DNA of 64,000 nt from Anaerolineaceae bacterium UBA4890. Its GTDB lineage: Bacteria > Chloroflexota > Anaerolineae > Anaerolineales > Anaerolineaceae. Below are positions 1-8,809 of this stretch, piece after piece (position 1 is the first letter of the stretch; each line of letters opens with the position of its first letter). Location: positions 80,821 to 144,820 of the forward strand of contig DHCY01000004.1 in NCBI GenBank assembly GCA_002399085.1, given 5' to 3'. The translations under genes were made by a program, and so were the position numbers. The notes under the pieces were generated by a model. It did no database searches, was not told the DNA's origin, and saw nothing but the letters and a program-made list of their open reading frames with translations.

Positions 1-63
1 AAGGATATTATATTGATGTAGGAGCGACCTATTCCATCGAATCACAACATCAAAAAATGAAAA

Positions 64-136
64 GTAGGGGCGAAGCATCCTACCAAATCGGTTCAAGCTT
101 GGGTAAATAATCATATTATGGATGCTTCGCCCCTAC
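64..136. repeat. 17-bp inverted repeat, REP-like
   Basis: Bases 64-80 and 120-136 are perfect reverse complements (17 bp), separated by 39 bases. No U-tract follows, so this looks like a dispersed palindromic repeat rather than a terminator. It lies downstream of the polB-like gene, in a stretch with no gene. Confidence 0.7.
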
Positions 137-156
137 GTGCTGCAGGCATTTGTGAT

Positions 157-181
157 GTCAGGTTCAAAAGAGGAACCTGAC
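157..181. repeat. Short perfect hairpin
   Basis: A 9-bp perfect inverted repeat (157-165 with 173-181) with a 7-base loop lies directly after the larger palindrome and before the end of the polB-like gene. It could stabilise the 3' end of that minus-strand transcript, but it lacks a T-run in either direction. Confidence 0.5.
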
Positions 182-240
182 CTACAACAGCAAGTTCGAT
201 GGCAAATAGAAAAAAAATCTATCCAAATATGATCAACCAT

Positions 241-2610
241 TTACCATACCAATTTTTCTTTCACCCCCTGCCCACCTCTGAAGAGGGGGGGTAAGTTTTC
301 CGGGGCACACTGCTGCCCTACCTCTACGGAGGAGGATAGCAAGGCATCCCGCACCTCTTCTACGACGGGCAGAGTTTTCTCTTCTTGCCAGCAATCTGCA
401 GGCAGATGGAGCTGCAATCCATCGGAGAGAGACCATTCGCGCAGGATATCAACCGAGACACCAAAGGGCGAGAGGACCGAACTGGCGGCGCGGATGAGGA
501 GCTCAACATATTTGGCGGAATCAAGTTCGGTGGGGGCAACCCTCACTCCCAGATCCCAGGCAACCACATCGGGCTCGCCGCGGGTATAGACAAAACGTAT
601 ACGCATCCCCGGCTTTACCGGCATGCCAGCGGCTTGCAGCTGCCGAGCTGCCCTGACCGCAGCCGTGGAAGCTTTGTATGCTTCCAGGGCGTAACTGACC
701 TTGCCATTGATCACCAACTGCTCCGGCGCGACCTCGCCCGCTTTCAACGCCTGCAGTGCTTGCTGGTAATAGTTGAAGGCTTCCTGAATGCAATCGTCGA
801 GTTCGGCTTTTGTGCGGGCTTGCCCCAGCAGCCTGATCATCTCCTTCTGCACCGCGGCAATCCACAGAGGCGTGTCTCGCCGGCGTGCCTCCAGCCCGCG
901 CACCTTGATCTCACCGCTCTGAAATACGCCAAAATAGCGGTTGGCAACCGGAATACGCGGGTCGACCTTGGAAGGTAAAAACGCCACCCAGCGGTAAACG
1001 CCATCGAGGTTGATGGTCAGACCGGTGCGGTGGTTGATCTTTTTGATCAGCTCGGTGAAGTGCTCGGGCTTGTTGCAGCCCTTTTTCTTGACCCACAGCG
1101 CGTCCACATACATGTGCAGCACTTCAAAACCCTCCTCCTCCGCCACGTCTTTGGCGCGCAAGAGCACCTCGCGACCGCCCCTGGTAACCGCCTCGTGTGC
1201 TTCGATGCGTCCATAGCGGGCATTTTTGTAGCCCAGAAAACCAAAGCAGACCACCAGCAGCCATTTGAGTGCCTGGGCACGTTCTTTCAGGGTGGCGACC
1301 ATGGGATGGTTTTCGGGGTAGGTGCGGATTTTTTGCTTGATGGCGACCCGTTTTTCGTAGAGGGGCTTGAGCGTCAACGGCACCACACCCAAATTTTCGT
1401 GTGCCGGTGTGAGCCCATCGGGCAGGGGCACTTCGGGAGAGATATTGCCCAAAATGATGACAGCCGGGTACATGGAGACAAAATCGATCTGGGCTACATC
1501 GGTATGCAGTCCGGTAAGCGGCTGGTAGACCATGCCGCCCCGGTCCGACTGGATCAGCTGCAGTCCGGTCTTGAATTCTTCAAACTGGCGTTTCTGATAG
1601 GGCACCAGCACGCCTTTTTCAAGCCCGGTGATTACTTGCATGGCAGAAATACCCTGACCCGGCGAGACGCGACCAGCTTTCTCGATCGGCAAGGTGGTCA
1701 CACGTGCCATCTCGAGCGTGCCTGCCAGGCTGTAATCGGACCACATCATGGCAGATTTCCGGTCGATATGGCAGCGCCCAAACAGGTGTGCCTCTTCGGG
1801 GCGGTAGATGATGTGCCCATAAGAGAAATAGGTGGTCTCTTTTTGCCAGCGTACCGGTCGGCTGGTGTCGCGGTTGAGCTGCAGGGGGATGCCCTTTTCT
1901 TCTGATTCTTTAAGCAAGAACGGGATCAGCCAGCTGTCGCCCCAATCGGTTGCCAAAATATCCGGGTTGTAGTCAGCTATAAGCTGGTTGAGCGTTTGCA
2001 GGTAGCTGCCCTGCGGGTCGAGTGCCAGACGCAGCTCAAAGCGGTCGGAATGCACCAGCAAAGACTGCACCTTGCTGCGGGTGGGGTCGGCATCCGGGCT
2101 GACGTGCAGTACGCGTAAAGGTGGCAACTCGGGCAGCAAGTCCCAGCGGCTGTTCAGAGTTTGAATGGACTGAATCACATCATTCTCGTCGACTTCCAGC
2201 TGGCACAACGCAAGGGGGAAAGCACCATAACGGGCGATATAGCGCGTGCTGATGGCGATATCGGCGTCATAGTAAGTCAGATCGGGGTAGATTTGTTCGA
2301 TTTCACGAAAAAGCTTCACCTGGCTGGCAGGCGACTCCATCTCAATTGCCATCACGTCCACCAACTGGTCTTCAAAGACGTCCTGCTTGCGCTGCCGGCT
2401 GAGTGAGAGCACGTCAGGATGACCTGAAATCCGCTTCCAGAGCGCGCGCAGCGTCTCGTTTGGACCAGCGACGTAAAAACTAAGCGGGAAGCGCTGCCTG
2501 AAGCAGACCCGGCTGTCGTCGTCCGCTGAGATGAACCACAGGCTCAAGCCTTCTTGCTGGTTGAGGTAGAGATCCAGCAGCCAGCCGGTGAAGGTGTGGG
2601 TCTGGCTCAT
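241..2610 (-). CDS. Divergent family B DNA polymerase, probably catalytically impaired
   Basis: 789 residues with the overall family B layout: N-terminal domain, exonuclease-like domain (about 160-330), palm and fingers. Motif A is present (D376, in DFVSMYP) and motif B is recognisable (about 449-467, K...YKNARYG). Motif C reads YVDALW at 501-506, so the second Asp of the family's YGDTDS is Leu. The expected exonuclease motifs (DIE near 170, N...FD near 225) are also absent. It starts with ATG overlapping the upstream stop by 4 bp (ATGA), so it is translationally coupled and last in a three-gene cassette under an SOS-like promoter. Known: family B polymerases need the motif A and C acidic residues for synthesis. 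Inferred: an accessory or structural polymerase used in DNA damage. It could instead be an active member of a divergent bacterial PolB group with a shifted catalytic residue. The C-terminus appears to run into a repeat at 262-295. Confidence 0.85.
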   Translation of the reverse strand: MSQTHTFTGWLLDLYLNQQEGLSLWFISADDDSRVCFRQRFPLSFYVAGPNETLRALWKRISGHPDVLSLSRQRKQDVFEDQLVDVMAIEMESPASQVKLFREIEQIYPDLTYYDADIAISTRYIARYGAFPLALCQLEVDENDVIQSIQTLNSRWDLLPELPPLRVLHVSPDADPTRSKVQSLLVHSDRFELRLALDPQGSYLQTLNQLIADYNPDILATDWGDSWLIPFLLKESEEKGIPLQLNRDTSRPVRWQKETTYFSYGHIIYRPEEAHLFGRCHIDRKSAMMWSDYSLAGTLEMARVTTLPIEKAGRVSPGQGISAMQVITGLEKGVLVPYQKRQFEEFKTGLQLIQSDRGGMVYQPLTGLHTDVAQIDFVSMYPAVIILGNISPEVPLPDGLTPAHENLGVVPLTLKPLYEKRVAIKQKIRTYPENHPMVATLKERAQALKWLLVVCFGFLGYKNARYGRIEAHEAVTRGGREVLLRAKDVAEEEGFEVLHMYVDALWVKKKGCNKPEHFTELIKKINHRTGLTINLDGVYRWVAFLPSKVDPRIPVANRYFGVFQSGEIKVRGLEARRRDTPLWIAAVQKEMIRLLGQARTKAELDDCIQEAFNYYQQALQALKAGEVAPEQLVINGKVSYALEAYKASTAAVRAARQLQAAGMPVKPGMRIRFVYTRGEPDVVAWDLGVRVAPTELDSAKYVELLIRAASSVLSPFGVSVDILREWSLSDGLQLHLPADCWQEEKTLPVVEEVRDALLSSSVEVGQQCAPENLPPLFRGGQGVKEKLVW
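262..295. repeat. Repeat element reading into the 3' end of the polB-like gene
   Basis: The pyrimidine/purine-rich segment CACCCCCTGCCCACC followed by GAGGGGGGGTAAG resembles the two elements at 26255-26304 and 26437-26485. In the gene it encodes the low-complexity tail NLPPLFRGGQG, typical of a short palindromic repeat that entered a coding 3' end. Confidence 0.45.
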
Positions 2611-3035
2611 GGCGCCTCTTCAAAATCAGCATACGAACGCTCATCCTCAATCTCGACTACAGACAGATCCTCTTCCTGCGCTTCGGTAGTGTCTTCCTGC
2701 GGCTGTTCGCCCGAAGTTTTCAGGTAACTGGTGATCAGCTTGAGAAAGACGTCTTCTTCCTCAATGCGTGACTGGTCTTTGTGCTGGTCGGGGCTATGTA
2801 GTTCGTGTTGGATGGTTTTAAGCTGCTTGTAGACCTCCAGCAAAATGGCGATCAGGTACATATCCAGCGGGTAGAGGTTGGAAGCATACGAAGCTTCAGC
2901 CAGGTGCAGGCGCGACATGACCAGCAGCTCATCCAGGATAACCTGATCATCCTTACGCAGGGCGCGTTTGAAGCGGTTGAGTGCGGCTTCTTCTTCCTGC
3001 CAGGTTTGGTTGATGGATGCAATCGTTCTTCCCAT
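2607..3035 (-). CDS. Small acidic protein of the PolB/RecA-like cassette
   Basis: 142 residues, no family recognised. The N-terminal 80 residues are predicted helical (long amphipathic stretches with Leu and Ile); the C-terminal 45 residues are strongly acidic and probably disordered. It sits between the RecA-like gene (11 bp upstream) and the polymerase-like gene (4-bp ATGA overlap downstream), so the three are likely co-translated. A role as a bridging or regulatory subunit is inference from position only. The start at 3035 has a GGTAAACC-type upstream region with a weak ribosome site. Confidence 0.75.
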   Translation of the reverse strand: MGRTIASINQTWQEEEAALNRFKRALRKDDQVILDELLVMSRLHLAEASYASNLYPLDMYLIAILLEVYKQLKTIQHELHSPDQHKDQSRIEEEDVFLKLITSYLKTSGEQPQEDTTEAQEEDLSVVEIEDERSYADFEEAP

Positions 3036-3046
3036 GGTTTACCTCA

Positions 3047-3622
3047 CTAAAAGAGTGCCAGCTGCATCTCCTGGCTGCTGGGGAGGGGCAGCGGTTCTTC
3101 CCAGCAGATGTCAACGCTGGCTTTGAGTTGTTCCAGTAAAACTTTACGGTTTTCAGCAATGGCGGGGAGTTGGCGGGTGCTGATCACAACTGGTGCCAGA
3201 TGGTTCATGTTTTCGAGAATATCCAGACTGTGCGTAAGCAGGCGCTGGCTGTCTTTGAGCTCCACGTCTTCGTCCAGGAAGGTTGCCAGTAAATCCAGCA
3301 GCACCAGGGGTCCGCCAGGAGGATTTTTGGCAGTTGCCTGGATCATTGCCAAAACCTGGTAACAGGTAAAAGCGCGCGAAAGGCGGATGTTGTTCATCAC
3401 GCTGACCGGGTCTGACGTGTAGGGGCGGATCAGTTTGGCAACAGCGTACATGTTGGAGCGGTTACCGCAGTCCAGCACGGTGACGGTTTGCCGCAATGCC
3501 AGGGCGGAGATAAGTTGCAGCATGCGGTCTGAGAGGGCGTGCGCGCCGATGGCGAGAAAACGCTTGGGCGGCAGCGGCATTTTGAAGAGCGTCAGTGAGT
3601 CAGAGCGATCGTGTTCTATCAT
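3047..3622 (-). CDS. RecA-fold protein lacking a P-loop (ImuA/Rad55-like)
   Basis: 191 residues. The segment LDCGNRSNMYAVAKL followed by NIRLSRAFTCYQVLAMI resembles the RecA/RadA/Rad51 core, LVLLDLL (about 115) fits Walker B, and VVISTRQ resembles the RecA strand after it. The Walker A site (GxxxxGKT) is replaced by GAHALSDRML, so ATP binding is doubtful. It is the first gene of the cassette. The ATG at 3622 lies 6 bases after a consensus -10, so the mRNA is probably leaderless; an internal Met at residue 15 has no ribosome site. The gene order RecA-like then inactive polymerase recalls ImuA-ImuB. That parallel is inference, and no homology to ImuA is claimed. Confidence 0.75.
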   Translation of the reverse strand: MIEHDRSDSLTLFKMPLPPKRFLAIGAHALSDRMLQLISALALRQTVTVLDCGNRSNMYAVAKLIRPYTSDPVSVMNNIRLSRAFTCYQVLAMIQATAKNPPGGPLVLLDLLATFLDEDVELKDSQRLLTHSLDILENMNHLAPVVISTRQLPAIAENRKVLLEQLKASVDICWEEPLPLPSSQEMQLALF

Positions 3623-3628
3623 GCTCTA

Positions 3629-3657
3629 ATTATATAGAACACTTGTTCTAATGTCAA
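3629..3657 (-). promoter_or_regulatory. Consensus sigma-70 promoter with embedded LexA/SOS box
   Basis: Read on the minus strand: TTGACA (3657-3652), a 17-bp spacer, then TATAAT (3634-3629), exact consensus for both hexamers. The spacer contains the 14-bp perfect palindrome AGAACAAGTGTTCT (3649-3636), which matches the Gram-positive LexA/DinR consensus core GAACRNRYGTTC. A repressor here would cover the promoter. The transcript should begin at or next to the ATG at 3622. Confidence 0.85.
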
Positions 3658-3944
3658 GAAAATATAGGGTCTAATTTATGTTGGCGACAGCGGAGGGAGA
3701 TGAAGATAGACAGAATCTACACAATTATTGAAAGAAATATGGGGGATGTCATCTAAAAATAATAAAATCATGACGTGGCAAATTCTCAAAGAAGCACCAA
3801 AAAATCCGGTTAAGGGGCGGAATCTATGAGATAATAGGCATGAACAAATAATCGGGTCTGAGTGGCAGTACATGTGGCTCGGTCAGGAGACCTTCACCAA
3901 CCTGCCTAATCCTTTACTCAGGCTCTTTATGAAAGGGATTCTAA
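3658..3944. other. Intergenic region between divergent operons
   Basis: Non-coding spacer between the SOS cassette (minus) and the thiolase operon (plus). It is AT-rich with no credible gene. The thiolase ribosome site GAAAGGG (about 3930-3936) is at its right end. A possible -10 (GATAAT, 3830-3835) has no convincing -35. Confidence 0.5.
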
Positions 3945-5135
3945 ATGAACAGAAAAGTCATCATTGCTGGATCGTGCCGCACTGCGATCGGGAAAATGAG
4001 CGGGATGCTTGCCACTGTACCTGTGGCAAAACTTGGCGAGATTGTCATCCGTGAAGCCATCAAGAGGGCGGGGATAAAACCATCTGATGTGGATCTGGTT
4101 TACATGGGCTGTATTCTTCAAGCTGGACAGGGGCAAAACGTGACCCGCCAGGCAGCCGTGAATGCCGGCATCCCGGTTGAAAAACCGGCTGTGACCATCA
4201 ACGTGCTCTGTGGTTCAGGTCTCGAAGCAGTCAACATGGGTGCCAGAATGATCAAATATGGCGAAGCAGATGTCGTGATCGCCGGAGGCATGGAAAACAT
4301 GTCCGCTGCAGTTTACGCACTCCCACAGGCTCGTGCTGGTTATCGCCTTGGCAACGGCGTATTGGTTGATACGATGATCAATGACGCACTTACTGACGCT
4401 TTCAGTCAGCAGCATATGGGCATAACCGCTGAAAACATAGCCGAGCAATGGGGCCTCACCCGCGAGGAGCTGGATGAATTCTCCGCAAAATCACAACAAA
4501 AAGCAGCCAAAGCCCAGGCAGAAGGCAAATTCGTGGACGAGATCGTTCCCGTTCCAGTGCGAGTGAAGCGCGATACGATTGAATTTAAAGAAGATGAAGG
4601 CATTCGCCCGGATGCAACCGTCGAAGGCCTGGCAAAGTTAAAACCCGCCTTCAAAGCGGATGGTCTTGTTACCGCTGGTAACTCCTCCACCATCAATGAC
4701 GGCGCGGCCGCCGTTGTGCTAATGAGTGAAGAAAAAGCCCGTGAGCTGGGCGTTACCCCTGAAGTGATTTGGCTGGAAGGTGCTTTGGAAGGTGTTGAAC
4801 CTTCAATTATGGGCATAGGACCAGTGGCTGCAACCAGCAAACTAATTCAAAAACTTGATATTGCCGTTGAAGATTTTGATCTTGTCGAGGCGAATGAAGC
4901 CTTCGCTGCACAGTCAGTAGCTGTTATTCACGACCTTGGTTTTGAGCCCGAAAATGTAAATGTCAACGGCGGCGCAGTTGCGCTTGGGCATCCGGTCGGT
5001 GCTTCTGGTTGCCGGATTTTGGTGTCATTGATCCATGAGATGAAACGCAGACCTGATGCCAAACTGGGTCTGGCTACACTTTGCATTGGCGGAGGTATGG
5101 GTGCCGCAGCTGCGGTTGAAAAACCCGAGGTTTAG
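3945..5135 (+). CDS. thlA: Acetyl-CoA C-acetyltransferase (thiolase)
   Basis: 396 residues, the usual thiolase length. The acylated cysteine is C89 in NVLCGSG; the C-terminal catalytic motifs are [12 protein letters not shown] (His) and CIGGGMG (Cys). It cleaves acetoacetyl-CoA with CoA into two acetyl-CoA, or runs in reverse. It is first of a plus-strand cluster with crotonase, 3-hydroxybutyryl-CoA dehydrogenase, acyl-CoA dehydrogenase and Etf. In the lysine route it would consume the acetoacetyl-CoA made by the CoA transferase (9949-11267), supplying acetyl-CoA to Kce and to energy conservation. Good ribosome site GAAAGGG, 7 bases before ATG. Confidence 0.95.
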   Translation: MNRKVIIAGSCRTAIGKMSGMLATVPVAKLGEIVIREAIKRAGIKPSDVDLVYMGCILQAGQGQNVTRQAAVNAGIPVEKPAVTINVLCGSGLEAVNMGARMIKYGEADVVIAGGMENMSAAVYALPQARAGYRLGNGVLVDTMINDALTDAFSQQHMGITAENIAEQWGLTREELDEFSAKSQQKAAKAQAEGKFVDEIVPVPVRVKRDTIEFKEDEGIRPDATVEGLAKLKPAFKADGLVTAGNSSTINDGAAAVVLMSEEKARELGVTPEVIWLEGALEGVEPSIMGIGPVAATSKLIQKLDIAVEDFDLVEANEAFAAQSVAVIHDLGFEPENVNVNGGAVALGHPVGASGCRILVSLIHEMKRRPDAKLGLATLCIGGGMGAAAAVEKPEV

Positions 5136-5139
5136 AATC

Positions 5140-5919
5140 ATGGCTTTTGTCGACCTTGAATTGAATGGTCTGGTTGGAGTCATAACAATCAACCGACCGG
5201 AAGCGCTCAATGCCCTGAACAGCATTGTTTTATCGGAGCTCGACCAGGTTTTGGACCAGGTTGATTTTGAAGCGATTCGCTGCCTGGTAATTACCGGAGC
5301 TGGTGAGAAAGCTTTTGTAGCCGGCGCGGATGTGGCTGAAATGGCAAACATGGACGAAGCCCGAGCCCGCGAATTTGGTGAGATTGGCAACGCTCTTTTT
5401 CGCAAGATTGAGAGCTTCCAGCTCCCAGTAATAGCTGCGATCAATGGCTATGCTCTTGGCGGTGGGAATGAACTGGCACTCAGCTGTGATATCCGCATCT
5501 GCAGTGAGAATGCTATTTTCGGTCAGCCTGAAGCCGGGCTTGGCATCACACCCGGTTTTGGCGGCACACAACGGCTTGCCCGTCTGATTGGCTCGATTTC
5601 CAAGGCAAAAGAGATTCTATATACCTGCCGAAATATAAAAGCGGAAGAAGCCAGAGAGATCGGTTTGGTCAGCGCGGTTTATCCCTCGGAAAGACTGATG
5701 GAAGAAGCCTTGAAAATTGCAAACCGCATTGCTTCGCAAGCACCGATCGCCATCCGAAACATTAAAAAAGCGGCAAATGACGGGCTGGATCTGCCGATTG
5801 ATGAGGCGATTCAACTGGAAGTCGATCTGTTCAGCGCTTGTTTTACAACAGAAGATCAAAAGGAAGGTATGCAAGCTTTCCTGGAGAAGCGCAAAGAGAA
5901 AGTATTCAAAAACCGATAA
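5140..5919 (+). CDS. crt: Enoyl-CoA hydratase (crotonase)
   Basis: 259 residues from ATG 5140, which has GAGG 9 bases upstream and lies 4 bases after the thiolase stop; a longer reading frame from 5056 overlaps thiolase and is unlikely. Crotonase motifs: the oxyanion-hole segment FVAGADVAEM, and both catalytic Glu contexts, GGGNELALSCD and FGQPEAGLG, followed by PGFGGTQRL. It hydrates crotonyl-CoA to 3-hydroxybutyryl-CoA reversibly. Since Kal delivers crotonyl-CoA from lysine, this enzyme lets part of it be oxidised to acetyl-CoA via hbd and thiolase. Confidence 0.94.
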   Translation: MAFVDLELNGLVGVITINRPEALNALNSIVLSELDQVLDQVDFEAIRCLVITGAGEKAFVAGADVAEMANMDEARAREFGEIGNALFRKIESFQLPVIAAINGYALGGGNELALSCDIRICSENAIFGQPEAGLGITPGFGGTQRLARLIGSISKAKEILYTCRNIKAEEAREIGLVSAVYPSERLMEEALKIANRIASQAPIAIRNIKKAANDGLDLPIDEAIQLEVDLFSACFTTEDQKEGMQAFLEKRKEKVFKNR

Positions 5920-5926
5920 AAATATC

Positions 5927-5958
5927 AACCAGCCCTAAAGTAAAAGGGCTGGTTTTTT
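5927..5958 (+). terminator. Rho-independent terminator between crt and hbd
   Basis: A 10-bp perfect stem (5927-5936 with 5945-5954), 8-base loop, then a run of T. It lies inside the otherwise co-directional cluster, so it may act as a partial terminator that sets thl-crt expression above hbd-bcd-etf. Confidence 0.85.
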
Positions 5959-5973
5959 AAGAAAGGAGAGTTC

Positions 5974-6807
5974 ATGAAAGTAGCTGTGATTGGAGCAGGA
6001 ACGATGGGCAGCGGAATCGCCCAGGCATTCGCGCAAACCGAAGGTTATGAGGTCATTCTCACCGATATTAATATGGAATTGGCTCAAAAGGGGAAGGAAC
6101 GCATCGCCGGAGGGCTACAAAAACGTGTAGACCGAGGGAAAATGATGCAGGAGGGTGCCGACTTGATCAATGCCAGAATTAACGCTGCCACATTATTCGA
6201 GTGCAGCGAGGCTGACCTGGTGGTTGAAGCTGTTTTAGAGGATATGCAGATCAAGAAAGATACTTTCCAGGCACTTGATACGATTGTCAAGCCTGAAGGC
6301 ATCTTTGCCAGCAATACGTCATCACTATCAATCACTGAAATTGCCCAGGGTTTAAACAGACCGGTAGTTGGCATGCATTTTTTCAACCCCGCCCCTGTGA
6401 TGAAGCTCGTTGAAGTCATCCCCGGTCTATCAACCCCGTCAGAAGTTGTGGAGCGCGTGAGCGAGATTGCCAGGGAGTTAGGCAAGACACCAGTGTTGGT
6501 CCAGGAATCGGCTGGGTTCGTAGTAAATCGCATTTTAGTACCCATGATCAACGAAGCAGTTGGCATTTTAGCGGAGGGTGTAGCCACTGCTGAAGGGATT
6601 GACACGGCAATGAAACTGGGCGCAAACCACCCGATGGGTCCGTTGGAGCTGGGTGACCTGATCGGGCTGGATGTCTGCCTGGCGATCATGGAAGTTTTAT
6701 ACGACGAGACCAAAGATAGCAAATATGGCCCTCATCCGCTGCTGCGCAAGATGGTACGCGGTGGCAAGCTGGGTCGCAAGACTGGCGAAGGTTTTTACCG
6801 ATATTAA
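5974..6807 (+). CDS. hbd: 3-Hydroxybutyryl-CoA dehydrogenase
   Basis: 277 residues, close to clostridial Hbd. N-terminal NAD(P) fold GAGTMGSGIAQ; catalytic His in GMHFFNPAPVMKLVEV; ASNTSSLSITEIA is the family substrate loop. It interconverts acetoacetyl-CoA and 3-hydroxybutyryl-CoA in the cytoplasm. Ribosome site GAAAGGAG 7 bases before ATG. It is preceded by a terminator hairpin, so it may also have its own transcription input; no clear promoter was seen. Confidence 0.95.
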   Translation: MKVAVIGAGTMGSGIAQAFAQTEGYEVILTDINMELAQKGKERIAGGLQKRVDRGKMMQEGADLINARINAATLFECSEADLVVEAVLEDMQIKKDTFQALDTIVKPEGIFASNTSSLSITEIAQGLNRPVVGMHFFNPAPVMKLVEVIPGLSTPSEVVERVSEIARELGKTPVLVQESAGFVVNRILVPMINEAVGILAEGVATAEGIDTAMKLGANHPMGPLELGDLIGLDVCLAIMEVLYDETKDSKYGPHPLLRKMVRGGKLGRKTGEGFYRY

Positions 6808-6865
6808 AAGTGAATTTGCTTTAATATAAAAGGGTGTTGTTTGAACGCGCTTCAAAGGAGTATGA

Positions 6866-8005
6866 ATGGATTTTAATTTATCAAAGGAACACCTGATGGC
6901 TCAGCAATTGTTCCACGATTTTGCGGTCAATGAGGTTGAACCATGGGCAGAACAAACAGACGAGGAACATCGTTTTCCATGGGAAGTTGTTCGGGAAATG
7001 CAGAAATATGGTTTTATGGGCATTCCATTTCCGAAGTCGGTTGGTGGTCAGGGATGCGATACACTGACCTATGTCCTGGCAGTTGAGGAAATTTCAAAAG
7101 TCTGCGCGACAACCGGTGTGATCCTCTCAGCTCACACTTCGCTGGCTGCGGATGCGATCTTCATGCATGGGACAGATCAGCAAAAAGAGCAATATTTATG
7201 TCCCTTAGCCGAAGGTAAGAAGCTGGGCTCCTTTGCTCTGACTGAAGCTGAGGCAGGGACGGATGCAGCCGGTCAGCAGACGAAAGCCGTTTTGGATGGG
7301 GAAGAATGGCTGATCAACGGCAGTAAAATTTTTATTACCAACGCGGAAGTGGCAGATATTTACATCGTTTTCGCGATGACCGACAAAGCCCAGGGCACGA
7401 GGGGCATTTCAGCATTCATCATTGAAAAAGGAACGCCTGGCTTTTCTTTCGGACCACCCGAAAAGAAACTGGGCATCCGCGGTTCTTCAACCTGTGAGCT
7501 GATTTTTGAAAACGTTCGTATACCAAAGGACAACCTGCTCGGGCGCGAAGGCAAAGGTTTTGGCATTGCCATGTCCACCCTGGATGGCGGACGCATCGGC
7601 ATTGCAGCCCAGGCACTGGGAATTGCAGAAGGAGCATTGGAGAAAACCATCCGGTATGTGAAAGAACGCAAGCAATTCAAAACTCCTATTGCTAAATTTC
7701 AGAATACGCAATTCTCTTTGGCAGAAATGAAGACAGAAATTGAAGCCTCTCGCTGGCTGGTCTATAATGCTGCCATCAAGAAAGACACCAGCAAATCATT
7801 CTCAAACGAAGCTGCCATAGCAAAACTGAAAGCATCCAAGGTGGCTGGCGATGTAACCCGTGAGTGTGTGCAATTGCATGGTGGCTATGGCTATATTCAG
7901 GCATTCCATGTAGAACGGATGATGCGGGATGCCAAGATCACAGAGATTTACGAGGGCACATCTGAAGTGATGAAGATGGTCATCTCTGGGAATCTTTTGA
8001 AATAA
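6866..8005 (+). CDS. bcd: Butyryl-CoA (short-chain acyl-CoA) dehydrogenase
   Basis: 379 residues, standard for short-chain acyl-CoA dehydrogenases. Motifs: SFALTEAEAGTDA and FITNAEVADI (FAD and substrate loops), catalytic Glu in ITEIYEGTSEV near the C-terminus. Followed after 10 bp by etfB and etfA, the arrangement of the clostridial Bcd-Etf complex, which can couple crotonyl-CoA reduction by NADH to ferredoxin reduction (electron bifurcation). Whether this complex bifurcates cannot be read from sequence by eye. Ribosome site AAAGGAG before ATG. Confidence 0.93.
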   Translation: MDFNLSKEHLMAQQLFHDFAVNEVEPWAEQTDEEHRFPWEVVREMQKYGFMGIPFPKSVGGQGCDTLTYVLAVEEISKVCATTGVILSAHTSLAADAIFMHGTDQQKEQYLCPLAEGKKLGSFALTEAEAGTDAAGQQTKAVLDGEEWLINGSKIFITNAEVADIYIVFAMTDKAQGTRGISAFIIEKGTPGFSFGPPEKKLGIRGSSTCELIFENVRIPKDNLLGREGKGFGIAMSTLDGGRIGIAAQALGIAEGALEKTIRYVKERKQFKTPIAKFQNTQFSLAEMKTEIEASRWLVYNAAIKKDTSKSFSNEAAIAKLKASKVAGDVTRECVQLHGGYGYIQAFHVERMMRDAKITEIYEGTSEVMKMVISGNLLK

Positions 8006-8015
8006 GGAGACGCTG

Positions 8016-8798
8016 ATGAAAATTATCGTGTGTATAAAGCAAGTCCCGGACACAACTGAAGTGCGTATTGACCCAGTAAAAGGCACTTTGATTCGTGAAG
8101 GCGTTCCTTCAATTATGAACCCTGATGATAAAGCCGGGTTGGAAGCAGCCTTGCGTTTGAAAGACGAATTGGGAGCTCATGTTACAGTGATCTCCATGGG
8201 TCCCCGCCAAGCTGATACTGTTCTCAGAGAAGCTCTGGCAATGGGGGCAGATGCTGCCTATTTGCTCACAGACCCAGCTTTCAGCGGTGCTGATACATGG
8301 GCGACTTCTTCGACCCTCGCGGCAGCGATTGGCAAATTAGACTATGACCTGATCATCACGGGTCGGCAGGCGATTGATGGCGACACCGCCCAGGTTGGAC
8401 CTGAGATTGCCGAACACCTGGGCATCCCCCACATCAGTTATTGTAGAGACCTCAAGATCGAAGGTGACGAAATCGTGGTGAAGCGCCAGTTTGAAGACAG
8501 GTATCAAATTCTCAGCGCAAAATTGCCTGCCCTTATCACTGCCCTGGGTGAGATGAACCATCCACGTTATATGACTCCAGGCGGTATTTTTGATGCTTAT
8601 CGCGAAAAAGAGGTAGTCATTTGGTCTCGAAACGAGGTTCCTGTGGCGGATGGGAACATTGGTCTCAAGGGCTCCCCAACCCGGGTTGTTAAGACCAATC
8701 CCAAGATGCTGAAGCAACCAGGAACAGTGATTGAGGCAGGGGTTGAAGAATCAGTCCAGTATGTGATGGCTAAGCTGAAAGAAAAGTACATTTTATGA
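8016..8798 (+). CDS. etfB: Electron transfer flavoprotein beta subunit
   Basis: 260 residues. Opens with the family start MKIIVCIKQVPDT; GRQAIDGDTAQVGP and GLKGSPTRVVKT are the nucleotide-binding and recognition-loop signatures. Pairs with EtfA to carry electrons to or from Bcd. AAGGAG 5 bases before ATG. Its TGA overlaps an in-frame ATG of etfA (ATGA at 8795-8798). Confidence 0.95.
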   Translation: MKIIVCIKQVPDTTEVRIDPVKGTLIREGVPSIMNPDDKAGLEAALRLKDELGAHVTVISMGPRQADTVLREALAMGADAAYLLTDPAFSGADTWATSSTLAAAIGKLDYDLIITGRQAIDGDTAQVGPEIAEHLGIPHISYCRDLKIEGDEIVVKRQFEDRYQILSAKLPALITALGEMNHPRYMTPGGIFDAYREKEVVIWSRNEVPVADGNIGLKGSPTRVVKTNPKMLKQPGTVIEAGVEESVQYVMAKLKEKYIL

Positions 8799-8809
8799 GA
8801 GGCGACACG

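Noticed and set aside
1030..1905. Long open frame opposite the polymerase-like gene
   Set aside because: Antisense shadow of a conserved coding frame; low-complexity, no ribosome site.
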